Positions 1-6,330 of a DNA stretch of 13,874 nt are shown here, piece by piece. The notes under the pieces were generated by a model. It saw nothing but the letters and a program-made list of their open reading frames with translations, was not told where the DNA came from and did no database searches. Source of the stretch: Comamonas sp. lk (GTDB lineage Bacteria; Pseudomonadota; Gammaproteobacteria; Burkholderiales; Burkholderiaceae_C); assembly GCA_945898105.1 (NCBI GenBank), contig CAMDHL010000028.1:1-13874 (forward strand), in the 5' to 3' direction. Both the position numbers and the translations under genes were made by a program. Position 1 is the first letter of the stretch; each line of letters opens with the position of its first letter.

Positions 1-656
1 AAATACTGCGAGGAATAAAACTCGGCCGGCATTTTGGCCCGCTGCCCGTCTTCAAACCAATAGACCTCGGGCAAGTGGGGAAGGTATTGCTTGTTGGGCT
101 CCCAGTTGTCCGAGCCGGTGTCGCCCTGGACAATGGATTTATCAAATCCGCGCTGGTTGGGCAGGTTGTAAGGCTCCGAGCCCACATTCCATTTGCCCGC
201 GATGTAGGTGCGGTAGCCGCTATCTTGCAAAAGCGACGCCACCGTTACCACGTTGCGTGTTAGCGAGCCTTGGTAACCAGGTTTACCTAAATGCTCGGTC
301 GGCATGGCTTCGCGCAAATTACCAACGCCGTTTCGGTGGTTGTCCACGCCGGTGAGCAACATCGAGCGCGTCGGCGAGCACGAAGCGGCAACATGGAAAT
401 TGGAAAAACGCAAGCCAGCTCTGGCCAACGCATTGAGATGGGGTGTATCGATTTCCCCGCCGAAAGCGCCCAGATCGGAAAAGCCCCAATCGTCGGCCAC
501 CAGCACCACAAAATTAGGGCGCTTGGCCGACGTGCCGATCGCCCCAAGGCTTGGCGCAACCGCGCCAGATGCCGCATTGAGCGCCACTGGAAACGCCAGC
601 GCACCGAGCAAGGCTAGTAAGCCGGGACGCACGCCCGACCATTGATTTATCGACAT
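1..656 (-). CDS. Type I (formylglycine) sulfatase, secreted, C-terminus cut by window edge
   Basis: The reading frame is open from an ATG at 656 to the left edge, giving 218 residues of a family usually 450-550 long. It starts with a Sec-type signal peptide: a basic residue, a hydrophobic stretch at about residues 13-26, and an Ala-rich cleavage region near residue 28. The alkaline-phosphatase-superfamily sulfatase fold follows. VADDWGFSDLG gives the metal-binding Asp pair (D55, D56), and CSPTR at residues 93-97 is the CxPxR motif whose Cys becomes formylglycine. GYRTYIAGKWNVG (about 147-159) matches the second sulfatase signature but has Asn157 where His is usual. An AGGAG site 9 bases upstream supports the start. 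From the family it should hydrolyse a sulfate ester in the periplasm; the substrate cannot be told. It is divergent from a TetR regulator and lies near an FGE gene, its probable activator. Confidence 0.93.
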   Translation of the reverse strand, partial: MSINQWSGVRPGLLALLGALAFPVALNAASGAVAPSLGAIGTSAKRPNFVVLVADDWGFSDLGAFGGEIDTPHLNALARAGLRFSNFHVAASCSPTRSMLLTGVDNHRNGVGNLREAMPTEHLGKPGYQGSLTRNVVTVASLLQDSGYRTYIAGKWNVGSEPYNLPNQRGFDKSIVQGDTGSDNWEPNKQYLPHLPEVYWFEDGQRAKMPAEFYSSQY

Positions 657-877
657 TTCAAGAGTCTCCTAATTAAATTGCTTGGTTGCTCTGCGCCAGG
701 CAATACTGCACGCCAAAATCCATCTGGCAATGTAGCATGCGCTTGTCTACGGACTAGTCCCCTGCTGTCAAGCAAAGCACAGCCTGCCGCCACACGGCCA
801 AAACGGGTCGTAAACTTAATCACCGGGCCATATCGCTTGGGTCACAATAAGCTTCTCAATATTCAATCTGGAACCGC
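657..877. promoter_or_regulatory. Divergent intergenic region of sulfatase and TetR regulator
   Basis: These 221 bases separate two divergent starts and must hold both promoters. They contain a perfect 10-base palindrome, GGACTAGTCC, at 751-760, which could be part of a regulator operator; its flanks do not extend the symmetry. For the rightward gene a weak promoter can be drawn: TTGGGT at 837-842, 17 bases, then TATTCA at 860-865. I see no strong promoter for the sulfatase. TetR regulators commonly bind such divergent regions, so control of the sulfatase by the neighbouring regulator is plausible but only inferred. Confidence 0.45.
666..670 (-). promoter_or_regulatory. Ribosome binding site of the sulfatase gene
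   Basis: On the minus strand this reads AGGAG, 9 bases before the ATG at 656. It is one of the better Shine-Dalgarno matches in the window. It fixes the sulfatase start, which otherwise could not be checked because the gene leaves the window. Confidence 0.75.
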
Positions 878-1510
878 ATGGCCAGCCACGCCACTCTTCG
901 CAAAAATGTAAGCTCCGCATCTACCGATAAAGCGCTTGCGTCGCGCCTGGGCCGGGACGACTGGCTGGACGCCGCTTTTCGCGCCGCTGTCGACCACGGC
1001 TTTGACGGCGTGCGCGTACTGACCTTGGCCGACACGCTGCAAGTAACGCGGGGCAGTTTTTACTGGCATTTCAAAGACCATGCGACTCTGATCGAGGCAC
1101 TGGTCGAACGTTGGCAGGCGCGCGAGTTGGAAGCCCACCAAAGACTAGAACAATCCGGCAGCGATGACCCAGCCAAAGCACTCGAAATACTGCTGGACCA
1201 AGCCCTGGCCCATGGTGGTGAGGATCTGGACAATATGCGCTTTGAACTGGCCTTGCGCGCCTTGGGCCGGCGCGATGCCCATGTGGCAGGCCTGATGCGC
1301 AGCATGGACGAATTACGTATTGCATTGTTCAAACGTAAATTCATGCGTCTGGTACAGGACGACAAAACTGCAGCCGAGTTAGCCACTTTGTTTTACCTTT
1401 CGGTAGTTGGCAGCTTCCACGCTTTGATCCAGCCACAAATGCCCAGCGCCAGTAAGCAATTTTTCCTGGACATCATCGCCAAATACTTGGTGCAAAAACA
1501 AGGCAGTTAA
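878..1510 (+). CDS. TetR/AcrR-family transcriptional regulator
   Basis: This 210-residue protein has the normal TetR length. The N-terminal DNA-binding domain covers about residues 25-75: the helix-turn-helix reads LTLADTLQVTRGSFYWHFKD (about 49-68), with the typical 'GSFYWHF' recognition-helix end. It is followed by the LIEAL helix. The C-terminal half (about 80-210) is an alpha-helical ligand-binding and dimerisation domain that cannot be assigned to a ligand. The ATG at 878 has only a poor ribosome site upstream, but the length before the HTH fits the family. It is divergent from the sulfatase and convergent with the FGE gene, with 15 bases between stop codons. By position it is the best candidate regulator of the sulfatase, and possibly of the fadD-FGE operon. 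The effector is unknown. Confidence 0.95.
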   Translation: MASHATLRKNVSSASTDKALASRLGRDDWLDAAFRAAVDHGFDGVRVLTLADTLQVTRGSFYWHFKDHATLIEALVERWQARELEAHQRLEQSGSDDPAKALEILLDQALAHGGEDLDNMRFELALRALGRRDAHVAGLMRSMDELRIALFKRKFMRLVQDDKTAAELATLFYLSVVGSFHALIQPQMPSASKQFFLDIIAKYLVQKQGS

Positions 1511-1525
1511 GTCGCTACGCGGTCT

Positions 1526-2554
1526 TCAAGGGCCAGGTGCCTGCAAGATAGTGCGAAAGCCTAAATGACTAACCGCCAAATCGTCTTCTTGCGCCTGACG
1601 CGCACCGGGCCGGTAGCGCATACAGTAGTTGGGCGCGCACAAAAAAGATCCGCCCTTAATCACATGGCTTGCTGCTGCACCGCCTGCAGGCCGCAGGCCG
1701 GCGTAGTCGGCGGTATCCGCCTCTGGCGCTAGTTTGTTGTGGTCCGGCAGGTACAGGTCGCGGGTGATTTCCCACACATTGCCAAGCATGTCGAACAATC
1801 CCAGTGCATTGGGCGCATAACAGCCCACGGGCGCCAGTCCGACAAAGCCATCTTCGGCTGCATTGCGCACGGGAAACAAGCCCTGCCAGGTGTTGGCTTG
1901 TAGTGGTTGCGCGTGCTCGGTATCGCTTGGCGCTGCGGCTGCACGCGCCGCCCATTCCCATTGCGCTTCGCTGGGCAAGGCACGGCCTGCCCATTGCGCA
2001 TAGGCCAACGCATCCTGGTACGTCAGGTTTACCACTGGAAATTCTCCCCGCCCTTGGACGCTGGTGTGCTGCCCTCCGGGATGGCGCCAATTTGCGCCGG
2101 GCAAATAGCGCCACCACTGTGCGGGATTGCCGCCGCCGGTTAAGTCAGTGGGACTCACAAAGACCACGGCGCCGGGCAGTCTGAGGTCTGCGGGAAGTTC
2201 GGGGTGCACCTTCGGATCCACTGCTCTTTCCGCCACAGTTACATAACCGGTGGCTTGCACAAAGGCGGCAAACTGCGCATTGGTCACTTCGGTACGGTCC
2301 ATCCAAAAACCCTGCACCGACACACTGCGCACTGGCAACTCTTCACGGTAAACGGTATCGCCAAGTTGCAGATTTCCGCCAGGTACCCAGACCATGCCCG
2401 GATACGGCGTGGAAGCAGGCTGGGAAGGCAATGCGCATTGCAGGGGCTCCTGGCGCGCATGCTCTTGTGCCCGATCAGCAGACCACCAAAGCCAGGCGGC
2501 CAGCGCCAGTAAAAGCACAGCAACAGCGGCTAGCAGCAAACGTTTAGAAGTCAT
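1526..2554 (-). CDS. Formylglycine-generating enzyme (sulfatase-modifying factor), membrane-anchored
   Basis: The 342-residue protein starts with KRLLLAAVAVLLLALAAWLW, a single hydrophobic segment at residues 4-23 that would act as a signal anchor or signal peptide. The SUMF1/FGE domain fills about 50-337. It resembles true aerobic FGE, not just the wider FGE-sulfatase fold: FWMDRTEVTNAQF (83-95), GANWRHP (153-159), AGRALPSEAQWEWAAR (189-204), NTWQGLFPVRNAAEDGF (221-237), and GGSFLCAPNYCMRYR (301-315). The last holds the Cys-x4-Cys pair (C306, C311) that binds copper and oxidises the substrate Cys. Its probable substrate is the CSPTR motif of the nearby sulfatase. The start is ATG 2554. The in-frame TTG at 2620, 6 bases after the upstream stop, would put a non-hydrophobic leader before the anchor and is less likely. 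It is the last gene of the fadD operon, 72 bases after the GST-like gene. Confidence 0.92.
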   Translation of the reverse strand: MTSKRLLLAAVAVLLLALAAWLWWSADRAQEHARQEPLQCALPSQPASTPYPGMVWVPGGNLQLGDTVYREELPVRSVSVQGFWMDRTEVTNAQFAAFVQATGYVTVAERAVDPKVHPELPADLRLPGAVVFVSPTDLTGGGNPAQWWRYLPGANWRHPGGQHTSVQGRGEFPVVNLTYQDALAYAQWAGRALPSEAQWEWAARAAAAPSDTEHAQPLQANTWQGLFPVRNAAEDGFVGLAPVGCYAPNALGLFDMLGNVWEITRDLYLPDHNKLAPEADTADYAGLRPAGGAAASHVIKGGSFLCAPNYCMRYRPGARQAQEDDLAVSHLGFRTILQAPGP

Positions 2555-2626
2555 GGTGCTCTGCACGTCATGGGCATAGATGGTATTGAACCATTGTCCG
2601 GCAGGCCTAGGTTTTGGCAACGGACT

Positions 2627-3661
2627 TTACAAGGGCGCGTGGATCAGATCAGCAATACCCGTCGCCTGCAAAATTGCACCAGCTTGGGCCTGGCCCGCAG
2701 CATCCAATTGGGCAAACTCTTCGCGCAACCACCGCAGGCACTTGCCTTGGTAATTGACGGTGCCCTGGTCCCACACACCTTGCGGCAATTCGACACGCAC
2801 TTGTTTTTCACCACGCAACAAAGCGCGGGCGTTGGCCAGCATCACCGGCACATAGCCTTGCGCCAACTCAGTCAGCACGGCCACCAGGCTAGCAGGCAAT
2901 TGCGCCGCATCCAGCCAGGCATTGTCTTGTACCTCCCAGCCCGATAGATCTTCCATCCAGCCGGACCAGGCAAAAGTGCGCGGCGCATGTTGCACCGCCA
3001 AACCCATGGACGTGGGGTCAAACAAAGCCAGTTGCGAAAGCTGGCCGTACAGCGCGAAGTCGCTGGCGCCCGGTCTGCCGCCCATCAAAAAAGCATGCTG
3101 CGAAAAATGCGCGTCTAACAGCCCCAACAAACGCAGATAGCCCGCTTCGATCGAAGACGCAGTGGTCGGGTTGGAACCGATGACAGGCAACCTATCGATT
3201 TGCCGTTTGGAGAAAAATGCTTTGCTCGCCGAATACACTTTTCCATCCATCTGCAAACCACCCCAATGCAGGGGAATGGTTTTGCTGGCGCGGTCAATAT
3301 CTGGCGCGTAGTGCCAGCGGTAATGGAACATGGCTTTGGTCACCCACTCGTCGGCAAAATCTTCGAGTAAAGAGTCGATAAAGGCCAGCACTGCACTGTG
3401 CGGCCTGGCGGCGCGGCCAGGCACCTCGCGCTCCAGGCGACGCAGAAGCGGTGTCGAATCGGTGACCGCTTGCAATTGCCCCTGTGCATCCGGAAGATAA
3501 AAAGTGGGCAGCAATTCGACCGGCGGCTTGGGCATACCAGCGCGGTCTGCGGCCTCGCCGACCAGGTAGCGGTAGGGAATATGGCGATAGCGCATCAGCG
3601 CCATCATCTTGCGGGTATAGGGCGAGCCCGGCGTGCCTTTGAAAACCAGGGGCACCTGCAT
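2627..3661 (-). CDS. Glutathione S-transferase-like protein with C-terminal extension
   Basis: This 344-residue protein opens with a thioredoxin-fold domain (about residues 4-80). VFKGTPGSPYTRKM resembles the start of GSTs where Ser, Cys or Tyr sits near the first helix; SPYTRK occupies that place. A helical C-terminal domain follows, with FLMGGRPGASDFALYGQL (about 191-208), the familiar GST 'RPSxADF' type segment that carries the N-capping Ser/Asp. At 344 residues it is over 100 longer than a plain GST (about 200-230), and the last 100 residues are not recognised. Substrate and even glutathione use are unknown. The gene begins 15 bases after the stop of the di-iron protein and ends 72 bases before FGE, so it belongs to the fadD operon. 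The start site has only a weak ribosome site. Confidence 0.88.
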   Translation of the reverse strand: MQVPLVFKGTPGSPYTRKMMALMRYRHIPYRYLVGEAADRAGMPKPPVELLPTFYLPDAQGQLQAVTDSTPLLRRLEREVPGRAARPHSAVLAFIDSLLEDFADEWVTKAMFHYRWHYAPDIDRASKTIPLHWGGLQMDGKVYSASKAFFSKRQIDRLPVIGSNPTTASSIEAGYLRLLGLLDAHFSQHAFLMGGRPGASDFALYGQLSQLALFDPTSMGLAVQHAPRTFAWSGWMEDLSGWEVQDNAWLDAAQLPASLVAVLTELAQGYVPVMLANARALLRGEKQVRVELPQGVWDQGTVNYQGKCLRWLREEFAQLDAAGQAQAGAILQATGIADLIHAPL

Positions 3662-3676
3662 GACGGTAGCGCTCGC

Positions 3677-4522
3677 TTAAGCCGCTGCAGTCGGCGACGT
3701 AGCTACGGTTTTGACCGGAGTAAAAAACCGCGTGTTATCGCGTAACCAGGCTTGCGAGTTGCTGGCATCGTGCTGCTCAGGATGAAAATCAGGGCGCAAA
3801 TAGTCGCGCCACATTGGCAGATTGCTGCGGAACAAGCCATCTTTCGCCAGCAGCAAACGCCAGGCACTGCGCCAGGTGCTCCATCTAAACAAGCTGCGGT
3901 CATGCCACAAATTGCGCACCGTCTGGCGCAGCACATCGGTAGTAAAAATCCAACTCACCACCTTGAAGGTGCGCACCCGCCATTCGTGGTTACCACCGGC
4001 GGCCTGGTAGATGTTGAATGCGGTACTGCGATGCTCGGACTCTTCGGAGGCATGCCACATCCATAGCGTGGCCAGGCGCTCTTCCGCGCCCTCAAAGGCC
4101 TCGGGATGACGTAGCGTCCAGTCAGCAAACATGGCGGTGAAATGCTCGGTCGCCGCGGTAACCGCCAGATGAATACGCGGGTCAAGGTGTTCGGCTTTTT
4201 TGGCGCGCTTGGCAGCCCGAACTTCAATTTCGTTAAAAAAACCCTGCCGCGTGACTTGCGCGTTAAACAATTCGTGGATACGCCGATGCGTAGCCTCCTG
4301 ACCTACAAAGCCTTGCACTTCTTTGGCATATTTTTGCTGCTCAGCTGGGGGCAGCGTTTTGTAACAGGCGCGCACCGAGTCCATGAAGTACTGCTCGCCC
4401 CAAGGAAAGCTCATTGACAAGGCGTTGAAAAAAGCCGAACGGAAGGCATCGCCCCCATTCCAGCGCTGCGCAAACGGCGTCGTCAAATCTACTAATAAAC
4501 GCCTAACTACTAGATCAGTCAT
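3677..4522 (-). CDS. Ferritin-like 'metal-dependent hydrolase' (COG3687/PF10118 family)
   Basis: This 281-residue protein matches the family annotated as predicted metal-dependent hydrolases. The metal ligands look like those of a ferritin-like di-iron four-helix bundle: E43 in WGEQYF, E76 and H79 in GQEATHRRIHE, E126/H127 in ATEHF, and E160/E163/H164 in HASEESEHRSTAF. No signal peptide is seen and one weakly hydrophobic helix lies near 187-200. The biochemical reaction of the family is not established; 'hydrolase' is a historical name and a di-iron oxygenase or oxidase role is equally possible. Its ATG overlaps the fadD stop as ATGA, so the two are probably translationally coupled. That suggests it acts on fatty acids or acyl-CoA (inference). 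Confidence 0.92.
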   Translation of the reverse strand: MTDLVVRRLLVDLTTPFAQRWNGGDAFRSAFFNALSMSFPWGEQYFMDSVRACYKTLPPAEQQKYAKEVQGFVGQEATHRRIHELFNAQVTRQGFFNEIEVRAAKRAKKAEHLDPRIHLAVTAATEHFTAMFADWTLRHPEAFEGAEERLATLWMWHASEESEHRSTAFNIYQAAGGNHEWRVRTFKVVSWIFTTDVLRQTVRNLWHDRSLFRWSTWRSAWRLLLAKDGLFRSNLPMWRDYLRPDFHPEQHDASNSQAWLRDNTRFFTPVKTVATSPTAAA

Positions 4523-6216
4523 AAAACACTTTCTTCCATTACTTTATTGGGAACTTCACGCAACTCGCGTCGCAAAACTTTGCCCACATTGCTTTTAGGC
4601 AGTTGCGTATCAAACACTACTTTGCGCGGCACTTTGTAGCCGGTCAAATGTTCGCGGCAATGGTGCACCACCATTTCCTCGGTCAGGGCAGGCGATCTCT
4701 TCACCACATGGATATGCACTTCTTCGCCGGTACTTTCGCTCTGGCGGCCGACAGCGGCAGCCTCCAAAACACCAGGGTGCAGCATCACCACGTCTTCAAT
4801 TTCATTGGGGTAGACATTAAAGCCTGAGACCAAAATCATGTCCTTCAAGCGGTCCACTATTTTAAAAAAACCTTTGTCATCCATCACCGCCACATCACCG
4901 GTGCGAAGAAAGCCATCATCGGTCATCACCGCGGCCGTGTCGCCCGGGCGGCGCCAATAACCCTGCATTACTTGGGGTCCGCGCACGCACAACTCGCCAG
5001 GCTCGCCCGTCGGCAACTCGCGTCCCTGCGCATCACGTATCGAGACTTCCGTAGAAGGCAGCGGTAGACCGATGCTGCCGTTAAATTGAGTAATGTCAAA
5101 CGGATTGACAGTGACCGTAGGCGAGCACTCGGTCAGACCATAGCCTTCGATCAAAGGCGCTTTGGTTAGCGCCTGCCAGCGCTCGGCTACCGAACGCTGT
5201 ATGGCAGCGCCGCCGCCCACCGACAGGCGCAAGCTGCTGAAATCGACTTTGCCAATATCTGGGTGGTTCAGTAAGCTGTTAAACAAGGTATTGACTGCCG
5301 GTAAAGAAACGACGCGGTAGCGCATCAGAAGCTTCACAAATGCGCCCACATCGCGCGGGTCGGAGACCAGCACATTGGTGCCGCCCATGCCCGTAAAAGC
5401 CAAGCAAGAGCCCAGTGCAAACACATGGTAGAGCGGGATTGCGGTCATGCTGATCAAGTCCTGCCCGGGTTCCAAAAATGGCGCGCACCACACCTTAGTT
5501 TGCTGCACGTTAGCCAAGATATTTCGGTGGCTGAGCATGGCACCTTTGGCCACACCAGTGGTGCCGCCGGTGTACTGCAAAAAGGCCAGGTCGTCGGGCT
5601 GTATATCGGGTTTGCGAAACTGCGCTTGCGCGCCACGGCGCAGCATGTGCCTAAAACTTGCGGCCAACGGCAAGTCATAGGGAGGAATCGCTTTTTTGAC
5701 CTGGTGAATCACAAAATTCGCCACATGGCGCTTGTGCCAGGGCATCATGTCGGCCAAGCCGCTGACCACCACATGTTGCACAGGCGTCTTGCCGATGATC
5801 TTGGCCAGGGTGTGCGCAAACAAATCGACTACCACGATGGCCAGGGCACCCGAATCACGCAATTGATGTTCCAACTCGCGCCCGGTGTACATGGGGTTGA
5901 CGTTGACCACCACATAGCCTGCGCGCAGCAGGCCGAATAGGCACACCGGGTACTGCAACACATTAGGCATCATCAGCGCCACCCGACTGCCCGGCGCTAG
6001 GTGCAACACCGATTGGAAATAGGCCGCCACCTGCAATGACAGAGTGTCCAACTCGGCAAAGCTGAGTTTGACGCCAGTCGCACCGCTGATAAAGGCATCG
6101 CGATCGGCATAGAGGTTGACCGCGTCTTCCAGGTAATCGGCCAAAGTGCCCAAGGCGTGCTCGTCTATCTGCGCCGGAATACCGGGCGGGTAGCTTGAGA
6201 TCCAGGGGGCGTGCAT
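4519..6216 (-). CDS. fadD: Long-chain fatty acid-CoA ligase
   Basis: This 565-residue protein lines up along its whole length with E. coli FadD (561 residues) from memory. It activates long-chain fatty acids to acyl-CoA through an acyl-AMP intermediate, the entry step of beta-oxidation, at the inner membrane face. Visible motifs are the ATP-binding loop YTGGTTGVAKGAM (215-227), YGLTE (359-363), the FACS-type segment DGFLRTGDVAVMDDKGF (434-450), GFNVYPNEIE (465-474), and the C-terminal catalytic Lys in KSNVGK (K546). I chose ATG 6216, whose product MHAPWISSYP aligns with the FadD N-terminus. An in-frame TTG at 6303 would add 29 unrelated residues and lies upstream of the candidate promoter. 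It is the first gene of a probable four-gene operon (fadD, di-iron protein, GST-like, FGE). Confidence 0.97.
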   Translation of the reverse strand: MHAPWISSYPPGIPAQIDEHALGTLADYLEDAVNLYADRDAFISGATGVKLSFAELDTLSLQVAAYFQSVLHLAPGSRVALMMPNVLQYPVCLFGLLRAGYVVVNVNPMYTGRELEHQLRDSGALAIVVVDLFAHTLAKIIGKTPVQHVVVSGLADMMPWHKRHVANFVIHQVKKAIPPYDLPLAASFRHMLRRGAQAQFRKPDIQPDDLAFLQYTGGTTGVAKGAMLSHRNILANVQQTKVWCAPFLEPGQDLISMTAIPLYHVFALGSCLAFTGMGGTNVLVSDPRDVGAFVKLLMRYRVVSLPAVNTLFNSLLNHPDIGKVDFSSLRLSVGGGAAIQRSVAERWQALTKAPLIEGYGLTECSPTVTVNPFDITQFNGSIGLPLPSTEVSIRDAQGRELPTGEPGELCVRGPQVMQGYWRRPGDTAAVMTDDGFLRTGDVAVMDDKGFFKIVDRLKDMILVSGFNVYPNEIEDVVMLHPGVLEAAAVGRQSESTGEEVHIHVVKRSPALTEEMVVHHCREHLTGYKVPRKVVFDTQLPKSNVGKVLRRELREVPNKVMEESVL

Positions 6217-6237
6217 GGGCTTAAAGGCGAAAAATGA

Positions 6238-6266
6238 AGTGTAACTATACACAGGTGTATTGTCTA
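6238..6266 (-). promoter_or_regulatory. Candidate sigma-70 promoter of the fadD operon
   Basis: On the minus strand, TAGACA (6266-6261; 5 of 6 to TTGACA) is followed by exactly 17 bases and TACACT (6243-6238; 4 of 6 to TATAAT). An alternative -10, TATAGT at 6249-6244, matches better but has poorer spacing. Transcription would begin near 6231, about 15 bases before the fadD ATG at 6216. A perfect dyad fills most of the spacer, where a repressor would block RNA polymerase. Confidence 0.5.
6247..6260. repeat. Inverted repeat, candidate operator in the fadD promoter
   Basis: ATACAC-AG-GTGTAT on the plus strand is a perfect 6-base dyad with a 2-base centre. It sits between the proposed -35 and -10 boxes of fadD. 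No second copy was seen in the sulfatase/TetR intergenic region, so the binding protein cannot be named. A TetR-type or fatty-acid-responsive repressor is a guess. Confidence 0.5.
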
Positions 6267-6268
6267 GC

Positions 6269-6292
6269 AAAAAACAAACCCGACGAAGGGCT
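6269..6292 (-). terminator. Weak candidate intrinsic terminator after the MscS gene
   Basis: On the minus strand AGCCC, a 6-base loop TTCGTC and GGGTT can form a short stem (three C-G pairs, one G-T, one A-T). It is followed by a T-rich tail, TTTGTTTTTT, which shares its first T's with the stem's end. It lies 39-62 bases after the MscS stop and directly before the fadD promoter. The stem is short, so termination would be partial at best. Confidence 0.35.
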
Positions 6293-6330
6293 AAGGGCAG
6301 CAAGCGCTCGGCCCAGTAAGGTGCAGCGGC

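Noticed and set aside
2555..2620. Upstream TTG start for FGE (22 extra residues)
   Set aside because: It would place a polar leader before the hydrophobic anchor. ATG 2554 gives a normal signal-anchor N-terminus.
5425..5940. 171-codon open frame on the plus strand, opposite fadD
   Set aside because: It is antisense to a clearly conserved gene and its product shows no recognisable domain. Long shadow frames are expected in GC-rich DNA.
6217..6303. Upstream TTG start that would lengthen FadD by 29 residues
   Set aside because: The extra residues do not resemble FadD N-termini, the start codon is weak, and the candidate promoter lies inside this stretch.
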